The notes under the pieces: model-generated
Seen by the model: only the letters and a program-made list of their open reading frames with translations
What the model was told of the DNA's origin: nothing
Databases searched by the model: none
Assembly (NCBI RefSeq): GCF_051062515.1
Contig: NZ_JAMXEK010000001.1
Length of the DNA stretch: 64,000 nucleotides
Origin: Aliarcobacter sp017996075
GTDB lineage: Bacteria; Campylobacterota; Campylobacteria; Campylobacterales; Arcobacteraceae
Reading direction: 5' to 3' (one strand)
In this document: in pieces, positions 33,528 to 42,366 of the stretch
How positions within the stretch are numbered: the stretch's first letter is position 1
Layout of the letters: each line of letters starts with the position of its first letter
Translations under genes and position numbers: made by a program

Positions 33528-34884
33528 AGATTTAAATTTAGAACAGAATTTAATAGAAAACCTTGAAAGTTTGGGTTATAAAACATTAACTCCTATTCAA
33601 GAAAATAGTTTAAAATATAGCTTAGAAAAAAAAGATATTATCGCTCGAGCAAAAACAGGAAGTGGAAAAACCCTAGCTTTTTGTTTACCAATTATAAATA
33701 ACCTAGATAAGAAAAAATATAGAGTTCAATCTTTGATTTTAGCTCCAACAAGAGAGTTAGCAACTCAAATAGCAACAACTTTAAGAGAAGTTCTAAGATC
33801 TACACAAAATATAAAAGTATTAACACTATGCGGAGGAGTTCCCTATAGACCACAAGTTGTTTCACTTGAACACGAGGCTCATATTATTGTAGGAACTGCT
33901 GGAAGAGTATTAAAGCATATAAATGAAGGAAATTTAAAACTAGAAAATATAAATACTTTTGTTTTAGATGAAGCAGATAAAATGTTAGATATGGGATTTT
34001 TTGATGACATTTCAAATGTATGTTCACTTTTACCAAAACAAAGACAAACTCTTCTTTTTTCTGCAACATTTTCAAATGAGATTAAAAATTTGGCTTTAGA
34101 ATTTTTAAATAATCCAGTGAATATTGAAGTTGAAGATGAAGAACAAAATATTATAAAACAAGTTTTTTATGAAGTAAATTCAAGAGATGCAAAAGATAAC
34201 TTAATAGAAAAATTGATAAAAAAATACCAAGCAAATAGTACAATAATTTTTTGTAATCAAAGAGTAACGTGCGAAGAGTTAGCAGATTCTCTTTATGAAA
34301 GAGATATTGATGCTCTTACTCTTCATAGTGATTTGGACCAAAAACAAAGAGATGAAACTCTTACTATATTTTCAAATAAAAGTTACCCAGTTTTAATAGC
34401 AAGTGATGTTGCAAGTAGAGGAATTGATATAAATGATATAGATTTGGTAATTAACTATGATTTAGCTTTGAACTACAAAATACACACGCATCGTATTGGA
34501 AGAACAGCAAGAGCTGGAAAAGGTGGAGTTGCTACTACTTTTGTTTTACCAAATGAATCAAAGAGTTCATTAGAGATAAAAGAGCATTTTCCTGATATTG
34601 TATTTGAAGATGAAAAAGAGATTGTTTTTGACAATAGTTTTGAGATAGATTCTATTTTTAGATCAATCTTTATAAATGGTGGGAAAAAACAAAAATTGAG
34701 AAAAGGTGATATTTTAGGTTGTCTAACAGTGGCTTTAGGATTAAATGTTAATGATATAGGTAAAATTGATGTTTTTGATTTCTGTTCATATGTGGCACTT
34801 AAAAAAGATAAATTAAAGTTTGTTTTAGAAAATTTACAAAAAACAAAAATTAAAGGTAAGTATTATAATATTTATGAAAAATAA
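33517..34884 (+). CDS. dbpA: DEAD-box RNA helicase DbpA
   Basis: The 455-residue helicase has the Q motif (YKTLTPIQE), Walker A ARAKTGSGKTLAF near residue 44, PTRELATQIA near 79, DEADKML near 154, SAT near 188 and HRIGRTARAG near 325. The C-terminal domain (about 385-455, KLRKGDILGCLTVALGLN) matches the RNA-recognition domain of DbpA, which targets 23S rRNA hairpin 92 during large-subunit assembly. It starts within the DedA gene (11-base overlap). A promoter-bearing gap of about 80 bases follows. Confidence 0.9.
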   Translation: MIFRDLNLEQNLIENLESLGYKTLTPIQENSLKYSLEKKDIIARAKTGSGKTLAFCLPIINNLDKKKYRVQSLILAPTRELATQIATTLREVLRSTQNIKVLTLCGGVPYRPQVVSLEHEAHIIVGTAGRVLKHINEGNLKLENINTFVLDEADKMLDMGFFDDISNVCSLLPKQRQTLLFSATFSNEIKNLALEFLNNPVNIEVEDEEQNIIKQVFYEVNSRDAKDNLIEKLIKKYQANSTIIFCNQRVTCEELADSLYERDIDALTLHSDLDQKQRDETLTIFSNKSYPVLIASDVASRGIDINDIDLVINYDLALNYKIHTHRIGRTARAGKGGVATTFVLPNESKSSLEIKEHFPDIVFEDEKEIVFDNSFEIDSIFRSIFINGGKKQKLRKGDILGCLTVALGLNVNDIGKIDVFDFCSYVALKKDKLKFVLENLQKTKIKGKYYNIYEK

Positions 34885-34966
34885 TAAAAGTTTTATAAAT
34901 AATAATAAAAAACTTTAGAAAATATGCTAATATAATGCTTATTTTAGAATTTAATTAGGAATATAA

Positions 34967-37102
34967 ATGTTTAGAAATAGTTTATTTTTAAAAATAGTAA
35001 TAATTTTTACAATTCCTGTTATGGGAATATTGCTTTTTAGCTCTTTTATGGTTTATGAAAAAATAAATATTATAGAAGATTTAAAACACAATGAGCTCAG
35101 ACTAGATTATATAAAAAATAGTGAAAAATTAATAATCTCTTTAAAGCAAGAAAAAATGATTTCATTGGAGCAATTGTCAAATAATAATAAATTAAAAATT
35201 CTTTCAGAACAACAAGATAAGACAAAACATATTGTAAATATTTTTTTTGCTACAGTAGAAGCTCTTTCTTGGAAAACTAAATGGAAAGATCAATTAAATG
35301 ATATTAATTTATCTATTAAGTCATTAGAAAATTTTAGAAAAAAAGTTTTAAACAATGAAGTAAATGAAGAGATTGTAAAAGATAAATACAATGAAGTTAA
35401 TAAAAAAATTATTGATATGCTTTTTTTAATAAAATTTAAACATGATACAACTTCTTATATACAAGAACTTTTAAAACTTGAAAGTGAAATTTATGATGAC
35501 GTTAGTATAGAAAAATTAAAGAATAATTTTAATTTTATGATTTTATCTTTGTCAAATGAGATGAAATTTTTTGAAGAACAAATTACTTTTGAAAGAAATT
35601 TAAGTTTTGTTTTTTTATTCTTTTGTTTCTTTACTTTAATTCCGATGTTTTTTATACTAAAAAATATTATTTACAATGAACAAGAATATTTTTCTAAAAT
35701 TCAAAAACACAAAAATATACATGAACTTTTAAATCATACAAATAAGTTTTTATCAAAAACTATGAAAAAAAATGATTTGTATTTTGATATTAGTGAGCTT
35801 TTAAGTGATAGCAAGGATCTTGCTTTTAATTTTGTATTTGATTTAGAAACTAAAAAAATAATTGCTCAAAATGGTGAATATAAAGATGTTGTGATAAAAC
35901 ACGAAGATAGATTTAAAGATTTCTCACAAGAAAATATAATATCAAAAACAATAAAAAGAGAGTCTAATATTGTAATAAATGATTTTAAAGCTGAAAATGT
36001 ATCAATTTTTTATAATAAAGCAAATGAGTTTAATATAAACTCAATGGCAACATTTCCTATAAAAAAATTTGATAATGTTGTTGGTGTTTTAGTACTTTAC
36101 TCAACTAAGCTTAACTTTTTTGATAGTGAAGTAGAAATGCTTTTTAGTAAAATGGTTTTTGATATTACAAACTGTTTAGAAAAATTTGAGTATGAAGATA
36201 TAAGATTAAAACAAGATTATGAGTTGAGACTTTCGTCTTATGCCTTTGATTCTTCATCACCAATGATTATTACAGATGAAAAAAACAATATAATTAAAGT
36301 AAATCAAGCATTTTGTCAAATTCTTGGTTATTCAAAAGAAGAGTTAATTGGCCAAAACCCTCGTATTTTTAAAACAGCTCATCAAGATAAAACTTTAGTT
36401 GAAGATATATGGAATAATTTAAAAATAAATGGAACATGGAGTGGAGATGTTTATAATAAAAAATCAAATGGAGACTTAATTGCTTTAAGAAGTACAATTA
36501 CAGCTATTAAAAATGATGATGGTAAAGTTACTAATTATCTTGCTCAATATATGGATATTAGTGAGCAAAAAGATAAAGAGAAAATTTTAGAGTATCAAGC
36601 AACTCATGATAATTTAACAGGACTTCCTAATAGACTTCTTTTGACAGATAGAATAGAAAGAGCAATTACAAAAACTGTAAGACACAATATTTTTGGCGGT
36701 CTTATTTTTATAGATTTAGATAACTTTAAAGAGGTAAATGACACTTTAGGTCATAATGTTGGGGATATTCTTTTGATTACCGTTGCAAAAAAATTGAAGG
36801 AGTGTGTAAGAGAAGAAGATACGGTTTCTAGAATTGGTGGAGATGAGTTTATAGTTTTACTCGATAATATTGGAAATAACATAGCAGATGCTAGAAGAAA
36901 TATAAACTTTTTGGCTGAGAAGATAAAAGAAGCATTAAATAGTATAACTCATCTACAAGGTCATGTGAATGTTTCAACTCCAAGTATAGGAATAACTTTG
37001 TTTAGTGATTCAAGTGTTAGTGTTCAAGATATAATAAAACAAGCAGATACAGCAATGTATAGTGCAAAAAAACAAGGAAAGAATACAATAGAGTTCTTCT
37101 AA
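34967..37102 (+). CDS. Membrane diguanylate cyclase with sensor, GAF-like and PAS domains
   Basis: The 711-residue protein has membrane helices at about 7-28 and 212-232 around a helical periplasmic sensor resembling the nitrate/nitrite-binding NIT domain (LIISLKQEKMISLEQL). A GAF-like region (about 260-400), a PAS domain (about 421-533, ending QYMDISEQKDKEK) and a GGDEF domain follow. The active site is intact, RIGGDEFIVLL at 624-628, and an RxxD inhibitory site (REED) lies just before it. It should synthesise cyclic-di-GMP in response to an outside signal. There is no EAL domain. AGGAATATAA precedes the ATG. Confidence 0.9.
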   Translation: MFRNSLFLKIVIIFTIPVMGILLFSSFMVYEKINIIEDLKHNELRLDYIKNSEKLIISLKQEKMISLEQLSNNNKLKILSEQQDKTKHIVNIFFATVEALSWKTKWKDQLNDINLSIKSLENFRKKVLNNEVNEEIVKDKYNEVNKKIIDMLFLIKFKHDTTSYIQELLKLESEIYDDVSIEKLKNNFNFMILSLSNEMKFFEEQITFERNLSFVFLFFCFFTLIPMFFILKNIIYNEQEYFSKIQKHKNIHELLNHTNKFLSKTMKKNDLYFDISELLSDSKDLAFNFVFDLETKKIIAQNGEYKDVVIKHEDRFKDFSQENIISKTIKRESNIVINDFKAENVSIFYNKANEFNINSMATFPIKKFDNVVGVLVLYSTKLNFFDSEVEMLFSKMVFDITNCLEKFEYEDIRLKQDYELRLSSYAFDSSSPMIITDEKNNIIKVNQAFCQILGYSKEELIGQNPRIFKTAHQDKTLVEDIWNNLKINGTWSGDVYNKKSNGDLIALRSTITAIKNDDGKVTNYLAQYMDISEQKDKEKILEYQATHDNLTGLPNRLLLTDRIERAITKTVRHNIFGGLIFIDLDNFKEVNDTLGHNVGDILLITVAKKLKECVREEDTVSRIGGDEFIVLLDNIGNNIADARRNINFLAEKIKEALNSITHLQGHVNVSTPSIGITLFSDSSVSVQDIIKQADTAMYSAKKQGKNTIEFF

Positions 37103-37116
37103 ACTTCTATTGTATT
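37082..37116. terminator. Terminator after the diguanylate cyclase gene
   Basis: An 11-bp stem (37082-37092 with 37106-37116) spans the stop codon and is followed by TTATATAGTTT. It lies between convergent genes. Confidence 0.7.
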
Positions 37117-37144
37117 TTATATAGTTTAATAAAATAAATTTTAT

Positions 37145-38044
37145 CTACATTTCATCTTTTAAATAGTCATCATATGGGTCTAGATGAATATTTACAATCC
37201 AATTTCTATTTTTATCAATAAGTTTTATGCTATCTTCAATATGGTCACATATTTTGTGTGCTTCTATAAGTGTAATTTGTTGAGTATTAAAAACTATATG
37301 AGCTTCTACAAAAGTTTTATTTGCAGCTTCTCTTGTTTTTAATAAATGGAAGTTACTTAAATTTGGGTCATTTTTCAAAATATCTTCAATTTTTAAAACC
37401 AAATCATCATCAACTGAAGCATCAAGTAAAACTAACACTCCTTTTTTAATAAGAGAAAATGCTGAATATATAATATAAAAAGCTATTAGAACACCAATAA
37501 TCACATCAAATATTTCCATATTTGTAAAATGAACCAAAATTAAAGAGAATAAAACTGCAAGATTACTTAAAACATCTGTTTTATAATGTAAGGCATCTGC
37601 TTTTATTACCATTGAGTTTGTTTTTTTTGCAACACTGTTTAAATAAATCACTAAAGATATTGTTATTATCAATGAAATTATCATAACATAAATAGAGATA
37701 TCAAGATATGAAGAAGTCTCTTTGTAGATGGCTTTTTTTATAGCTTCATAAAGTAAATATAAACCAGAAATTGTAATTACAATACCTTCAATAAATAAGG
37801 CCAAAGCTTCTATTTTTCCTCTTCCGTAGTTGAACTTTTTATCTGCTGGTTTTTCTGAGTTTAAAATTGCAAAGTAATTAAATATTGATACAAACATATC
37901 TAAAACAGAATCAATAGCTGAAGCTAAAACAGCAACAGAACCACTAAGAATTCCTAAGGCAAGTTTTATTAGAGTTAATATTGCTGCAACACTTGAAGAT
38001 ATTATTGTTGCTTTTTTTTGAGGTGAAATTTTATTTTTTAACAT
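37145..38044 (-). CDS. Cation diffusion facilitator (CDF) family exporter
   Basis: The 299-residue protein has about six membrane helices and the CDF signature with acidic metal sites: SAIDSVLDMFVSIFNY near residue 41 and ADALHYKTDVLSNL near 149. The C-terminal cytoplasmic domain (about 205-299) has His-containing metal sites (EAHIVFNT and CDHIED). Such exporters move zinc, iron or other divalent metals out of the cytoplasm in exchange for protons. The metal is not predictable. It begins 2 bases after pdxH with no clear ribosome site, so translation is probably coupled. Confidence 0.9.
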   Translation of the reverse strand: MLKNKISPQKKATIISSSVAAILTLIKLALGILSGSVAVLASAIDSVLDMFVSIFNYFAILNSEKPADKKFNYGRGKIEALALFIEGIVITISGLYLLYEAIKKAIYKETSSYLDISIYVMIISLIITISLVIYLNSVAKKTNSMVIKADALHYKTDVLSNLAVLFSLILVHFTNMEIFDVIIGVLIAFYIIYSAFSLIKKGVLVLLDASVDDDLVLKIEDILKNDPNLSNFHLLKTREAANKTFVEAHIVFNTQQITLIEAHKICDHIEDSIKLIDKNRNWIVNIHLDPYDDYLKDEM

Positions 38045-38046
38045 AT

Positions 38047-38685
38047 TTATGGAGCCAATCTTGAGATTGTCCAGTTACCATTTTCTTGTATTTCATACAA
38101 AAATCTATCATGAAGTCTATCTTCTCCACCTTGCCAAAATTCAATTCTTATAGGTTTTAAAATATATCCGCCCCAAAAAGATGGAATTGGTATCTCTTTA
38201 TTTAAAAATTTTCTTTTCATCTCATCAAATTTTTGCTCCAACAAGGCTCTTGAACTAATAGTTTCACTCTGTCTTGAAACCCAAGCTCCTAGCTGACTAC
38301 CTTTTGGACGACTTAAAAAATATTTTAGAGAATCAGCTTTTGATATTTTTTCAATATTTGCCTCAATTTTTATCTGTCTTTCTAGTGCTAACCATGTAAA
38401 AAGTGCAGCTACTTTAGGGTTTTGTTCTATCTGTTTTGCTTTTTTACTCTCATAATTTGTAAAAAATACAAAACCTTCATTATCAAAATATTTTAGTAAA
38501 ACTGTTCTAATGCTAGGCATCATATCAGAACCAACAGTTGATAGTGAAAAAGCATTTGGTTCTAATAGATTTTCATTTATGGCATCATTAAACCAACTTT
38601 CAAACTGTTTAAAAGGATTTTTATTTAAATCTTTTATGTCAAAATTTTTTGTAGTATATTTTCCTCTTATACTTGCTAAATCCAA
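38047..38685 (-). CDS. pdxH: Pyridoxamine 5'-phosphate oxidase
   Basis: The 212-residue FMN enzyme makes pyridoxal phosphate from pyridoxine or pyridoxamine phosphate. Family motifs are seen in PNAFSLSTVGSDMMPSIRTVLLK near residue 38 (core MPSIRTVLLK), FFTNYESKKAKQI near 74, QIKIEANIEKIS near 102 and the C-terminal RIEFWQGGEDRLHDR with LAP at the end. The start codon is TTG at 38685, with AAAAAGGAGC well spaced upstream. The CDF exporter gene follows after 2 bases. The upstream gap (38686-38859) is shared with a divergent gene and holds only promoter-like AT-rich sequence. Confidence 0.94.
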   Translation of the reverse strand: MDLASIRGKYTTKNFDIKDLNKNPFKQFESWFNDAINENLLEPNAFSLSTVGSDMMPSIRTVLLKYFDNEGFVFFTNYESKKAKQIEQNPKVAALFTWLALERQIKIEANIEKISKADSLKYFLSRPKGSQLGAWVSRQSETISSRALLEQKFDEMKRKFLNKEIPIPSFWGGYILKPIRIEFWQGGEDRLHDRFLYEIQENGNWTISRLAP

Positions 38686-38859
38686 AATTGCTCCTTTTTA
38701 AAATAATAGATATTCAAATATGCGGTATTTTATATCTTATTTATTTAAAACCTCTTTATCTTTGTTTTTTTTGTGAAGTAATAAAAAATAATAATTATTT
38801 TAAAATATTATAGTATAATCAAATTTCAATTTTTAATTAGCTTAAAAGAAGGGAATATA

Positions 38860-40566
38860 TTGAGATTTACAATTTTAGAGTACTCGCTTTTTCTTGTAAT
38901 AATTTTTTTAGTTACTTTATTAATAATAAAATACTTTAGTTTAAAAAAGCTAAAGGCAGAACAAAAAGAACTTAAAAGAAAATCTAATATTTTAAGACAA
39001 TATAATAAAGCTACAAAATCATCAAATATTATTTCAAACAGCGATTTAAAAGGAAATATCACATATGTAAATGATACATTTTGTGAAGTTTCACAATACA
39101 AAAGAGAAGAGATTATAGGAAGACCTCATAATATTTTAAGAGGTGAAGAAGATCCTGAAGTTTTTAAAAATCTATGGACTACTATAAAAAGTGGAAATAT
39201 TTGGAGAGGAAATTTAAAAAATAAAAAGAAAGATGGAACATACTACTATATAAACACTACAATATCTCCAATATTTGATGAAGATGGAGAGATTTTTGAG
39301 TATGTTGCAATAAGACATGAAATTACAGATTTAGTTCTAAAAACAGAAAAATTAAATAGAATTTTAAGAGAAGATTATTTAACTGAAATAGGAAGTAGAT
39401 ATAAACTTATAGAAGATATAAGTAAACAAGAAAACTTGAGTATATCAATATTAGATATAAAAAATTTTAGTGAGGTAAATGACTTTTTTGGCTACAAAAT
39501 AGGAGATTATATTTTAAAATTACTTGCTAAAAGAATAGAAGAATTAGTTATAAAAAAGCCAAAATATGGTGTTTATAGGCTAACATCTGATGTTTTTGCA
39601 ATATTAGCTTCAAATGAACAAAAGAGTAATTTTATAAAAAATATAGAAGAGATTTCAAAAATAATATCTTCAAAAGCAGTTCGAGCAAAAGGTAGAGAGA
39701 TATTTGTTTCTCTTAATTATAGCTTCTCTTTTGAGCCAAAAAGTTCACTTCTTGAAACTGCAAATGTTATGAGAAAATATACAAAATCAAATCCAAATCA
39801 GATTATTTATGATAGAAATTTAGAGATAGAAAAAGATTATGAAAAGAATATTTTTTGGACATTAAAAATTAAAAAAGCTTTGGAAAGTAACGATATTATT
39901 CCATATTATCAAGCAATATATAATTTGCAAACAAATAAAATAGAAAAATATGAAGCTTTAATGAGACTAAATGATTCTGGAAAAATTGTATCTCCATTTT
40001 TCTTTTTAGATATTGCAAAAAAATCTGGGCAATATTTACAACTAACAAAAAGAATGATTGATTGTAGTTTTGAATATTTCAAAGATAAAGATTTTGAATT
40101 TTCTATAAATTTTACTTTTCAAGATATTGCAAACGAAGAAATTTCTAACTATGTTATAGAAAAAATAAAAGAGTTAAATATTGGAAATAGAGTTGTTTTT
40201 GAAATTGTTGAAAGCGAAGAGATTGATGATTTTAATCTAATAAATGGATTTTTTTCTACTATTAGAAAATTAGGTTGTAAAATCGCAATAGATGACTTTG
40301 GAAGTGGATACTCGAATTTTGAGTATTTGATTAAACTAGATGCTGATTATATTAAAATTGATGGCTCTTTAATCAAAGATGTATTAGTAAGCAAAGGAAA
40401 TGAAAATATAATTACTATGATTATAAATTTTGCAAAAGATCAAGGATTTAAAACTATTGCAGAGTTTGTATCTAGTAAAGAGATTTTAGAAAAAGTAAAA
40501 CATTTGGGTGTTGATTATGTTCAGGGTTATTATATACACGAACCTAGCGAGAAAATAGAAAATTAA
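38860..40566 (+). CDS. PAS-GGDEF-EAL protein, probable cyclic-di-GMP phosphodiesterase
   Basis: The 568-residue protein has one N-terminal membrane helix (about 9-27), a PAS domain (about 55-160), a GGDEF-type domain whose active site is degenerate (TSDVF at about 242-246), and an EAL domain with YEALMRL (EAL at 365-367), IAIDDFGSGYSNFEYL near 476, YIKIDGS near 498 and an E-containing loop at 535. The intact EAL and broken GGDEF suggest it degrades rather than makes cyclic-di-GMP. The start is TTG, with AAGGG 6 bases upstream. It is divergent from pdxH. Confidence 0.88.
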   Translation: MRFTILEYSLFLVIIFLVTLLIIKYFSLKKLKAEQKELKRKSNILRQYNKATKSSNIISNSDLKGNITYVNDTFCEVSQYKREEIIGRPHNILRGEEDPEVFKNLWTTIKSGNIWRGNLKNKKKDGTYYYINTTISPIFDEDGEIFEYVAIRHEITDLVLKTEKLNRILREDYLTEIGSRYKLIEDISKQENLSISILDIKNFSEVNDFFGYKIGDYILKLLAKRIEELVIKKPKYGVYRLTSDVFAILASNEQKSNFIKNIEEISKIISSKAVRAKGREIFVSLNYSFSFEPKSSLLETANVMRKYTKSNPNQIIYDRNLEIEKDYEKNIFWTLKIKKALESNDIIPYYQAIYNLQTNKIEKYEALMRLNDSGKIVSPFFFLDIAKKSGQYLQLTKRMIDCSFEYFKDKDFEFSINFTFQDIANEEISNYVIEKIKELNIGNRVVFEIVESEEIDDFNLINGFFSTIRKLGCKIAIDDFGSGYSNFEYLIKLDADYIKIDGSLIKDVLVSKGNENIITMIINFAKDQGFKTIAEFVSSKEILEKVKHLGVDYVQGYYIHEPSEKIEN

Positions 40567-40577
40567 CTTTAAAATTA

Positions 40578-40600
40578 CATAAGGATAAAATACCCTTATG
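40578..40600. terminator. Weak hairpin between convergent genes
   Basis: CATAAGG (40578-40584) pairs with CCTTATG (40594-40600) across a 9-base loop. The right arm contains the stop of the minus-strand FMN reductase gene. No long T run is seen. Confidence 0.4.
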
Positions 40601-41105
40601 CTCTTGATAGTTTTGTAAGATTATGTAAAATTGCTATGGCACTATTTTTATTTAGAGATTTATCATAAGTAGTTAAAATCTCTCTCGCTAAAATGTTCGC
40701 ACCTAAGTGTTGAAACATAATTCTCATAGCTTGAAGACCTTTTTGACCTCCGCCTCCACTGTGTGTTGCTAGTGCTACTATTTTATCATCAAAAGCGTCT
40801 CTCCAGTTTTTTGTAGCTCTTGATGTCCAAGCCATTGCATTGTTTAAAACAGGTGGCATAACGCCGTTATACTCAGGAGCTACAATAATAAATGCTTTTA
40901 AATCAATTATTCGTGTAGCTAAATCTAAAACAGACTCTGGAATTCCATTTTTTTCCTCTTCAATCGTACTATAAAGAGGTAGATTGTAATCTACTAAATT
41001 TATAATTTCACTATCATAGTTTAGCTCAATTGCTATTTTTTGAAGTTCAATAGCTAGTTTTTGGTTGTTATTTGAACTAGCAACAATTATTCCAATTTTT
41101 GACAT
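40596..41105 (-). CDS. NADPH-dependent FMN reductase family protein
   Basis: The 169-residue flavodoxin-like protein has the FMN-binding start GIIVASSNNNQKLAIELQ, the APEYNGVMPPVLNNAMAW motif near residue 77 and the glycine-rich THSGGGGQKGLQ near 113. These are typical of the NADPH-dependent FMN reductase (azoreductase/chromate reductase) family. The physiological substrate is unknown. AAGGATTTTT precedes the ATG. It is transcribed alone, downstream of the promoter-less tRNA side. Confidence 0.87.
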   Translation of the reverse strand: MSKIGIIVASSNNNQKLAIELQKIAIELNYDSEIINLVDYNLPLYSTIEEEKNGIPESVLDLATRIIDLKAFIIVAPEYNGVMPPVLNNAMAWTSRATKNWRDAFDDKIVALATHSGGGGQKGLQAMRIMFQHLGANILAREILTTYDKSLNKNSAIAILHNLTKLSRA

Positions 41106-41185
41106 AAAAATCCTTAATAAAATATTTTAAAGAAATATTATAGCCAATGATTATTTAAATATGATTTTGTGATATTTTTTTAAAG

Positions 41186-41261
41186 TGGTGGCTCGAGACA
41201 GAATCGAACTGTCGACACAAGGATTTTCAATCCTTTGCTCTACCGACTGAGCTATCGAGCC
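41186..41261 (-). tRNA. tRNA-Phe (anticodon GAA), CCA encoded
   Basis: The minus strand folds into a cloverleaf with acceptor stem GGCTCGA/TCGAGCC, D-loop AGCTCAGTCGGTAGAGC, anticodon loop centred on GAA, and T-arm GTTCGATTC. The 3' CCA is encoded. It is the last of three tRNA genes on this strand. Confidence 0.96.
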
Positions 41262-41278
41262 ATACTATATTTTAAAAG

Positions 41279-41363
41279 TGGTGGTGAGAGAAGGATTTGA
41301 ACCTTCGAAGCCGTAGGCGGCGGATTTACAGTCCGCAGGATTTGACCACTCTCCAACCTCACC
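41279..41363 (-). tRNA. tRNA-Tyr (anticodon GTA), CCA encoded
   Basis: The acceptor stem is GGTGAGG/TCTCACC (last pair G-T). The anticodon loop contains GTA and a long variable arm follows (about 85 bases in total), as in bacterial tRNA-Tyr. The T-arm reads GTTCAAATC and CCA is encoded. It lies 17 bases from tRNA-Phe. Confidence 0.96.
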
Positions 41364-41385
41364 ATATTAAAAGTACTTAAATTCT

Positions 41386-41460
41386 TGGATGGGGTAGAAG
41401 GATTCGAACCTTCGAGTGACGGTACCAAAAACCGTTGCCTTACCGCTTGGCGATACCCCA
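41386..41460 (-). tRNA. tRNA-Gln (anticodon TTG), CCA encoded
   Basis: The acceptor stem TGGGGTA/TACCCCA gives the U1-A72 pair typical of tRNA-Gln. The anticodon is TTG and the T-arm GTTCGAATC. CCA is encoded. The discriminator base is U73 rather than the G73 of E. coli. A TATACAAT-like sequence upstream on the minus strand may be the promoter of the three-tRNA cluster. Confidence 0.95.
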
Positions 41461-41504
41461 TTAATTTAAGTGGACGGTATTGTATAATCTTAATTATTAA
41501 AATT

Positions 41505-41520
41505 AGCTAAAAAATTAGCT
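41505..41520 (-). terminator. Terminator after the unknown gene at 41532
   Basis: AGCTAA and TTAGCT (41505-41510 and 41515-41520) make a 6-bp stem 11 bases past the stop, preceded by A and followed on the minus strand by AATTTT. Confidence 0.5.
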
Positions 41521-41531
41521 TTTTATGAAGA

Positions 41532-42281
41532 TTATTCATAAAAAGCAGGAAGAGGAGGAAAAGTATCAAAAGACCTTTTAATAGCAAAAGAGATTGAATT
41601 TCTATTTTTGTGATTTTGCATAGGATTTGAGAATTGAAGATATTTTATTGATTCATCGGCAGTTTTCTCTTTTTTGTAGGCAAATGCTACTTTTTTTCCA
41701 CTTTTTACACAATTATCATAAATAGTTCTTGCATAATCCGAAATATTTGAAAACTCTTTTGGATTTATTTTATCACCCCAACAAAAATAGACAAATTTTC
41801 CAAAAGGAAGATAGTTTTGAGCATCTAAATACATAATATCTCTATCAAATTCTGTATTTTGATTTGAGTTATATTTTTCTAAATCTTCATTGAATTTTGA
41901 TAAAAGAGTACTTGAGTCAACATGTCCTTCGATTAGATTAAATAGATTTTTTATCTCTACTATTTTTCCTTTGCAACTATCTTTCATGGCTTGCTTGAAA
42001 ACAGTTATGTATCCTTCACATTTTAGTTCTATTAGTTCATCAAAATCTTTGAAATCTTGTTCTAGTAAAAATTTATTTGAATCAAATCCAATAGGAGTAA
42101 CGACTGGATTATAGATAAATACAGTTCCTATAATATTTTTTTTTCTATCATCTTTTGTTTTTATTAGATTTTTTAAATCTTTTGCACTAATATTTTCATC
42201 TTCATCTTTTTTGAAATACATATAACTTTGTGTTAAAAATACCTCTTCATATTTTGTTTGTATCTCCCCAAAGTACTGCAT
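41532..42281 (-). CDS. Hypothetical protein at the end of the folD operon
   Basis: From ATG 42281 the product is 249 residues. The frame runs on to 42392, but AAAGGAG lies 4-5 bases before the later ATG and nothing suitable precedes the earlier ones. I do not recognise a family. Visible points are GTVFIYNPVVTPIGFDSNKF near residue 50, LPFGKFVYFCWGDKINP near 168 and a charged ending; the NP...WG pattern faintly recalls DUF1643 proteins, which is only a guess. No signal peptide or membrane segment is seen. It follows the UvrD-type helicase gene after 85 bases. Confidence 0.6.
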   Translation of the reverse strand: MQYFGEIQTKYEEVFLTQSYMYFKKDEDENISAKDLKNLIKTKDDRKKNIIGTVFIYNPVVTPIGFDSNKFLLEQDFKDFDELIELKCEGYITVFKQAMKDSCKGKIVEIKNLFNLIEGHVDSSTLLSKFNEDLEKYNSNQNTEFDRDIMYLDAQNYLPFGKFVYFCWGDKINPKEFSNISDYARTIYDNCVKSGKKVAFAYKKEKTADESIKYLQFSNPMQNHKNRNSISFAIKRSFDTFPPLPAFYE

Positions 42282-42366
42282 ATTTCTCCTTTTATTTTTT
42301 ACTATAGATTTTAAGTTGGAAATTATATCATATTTCATTTTCTTTAATTTAAAAAAAATACTATTT

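Noticed and set aside
38718..38774. An 18-codon frame (MRYFISYLFKTSLSLFFL) between pdxH and the PAS-GGDEF-EAL gene
   Set aside because: No ribosome site precedes the ATG, it is AT-rich noise-like sequence and it is not coupled to a neighbour.
41252..41461. A 69-codon frame on the minus strand
   Set aside because: It runs through tRNA-Gln and tRNA-Tyr and into tRNA-Phe, which fully explain the sequence.
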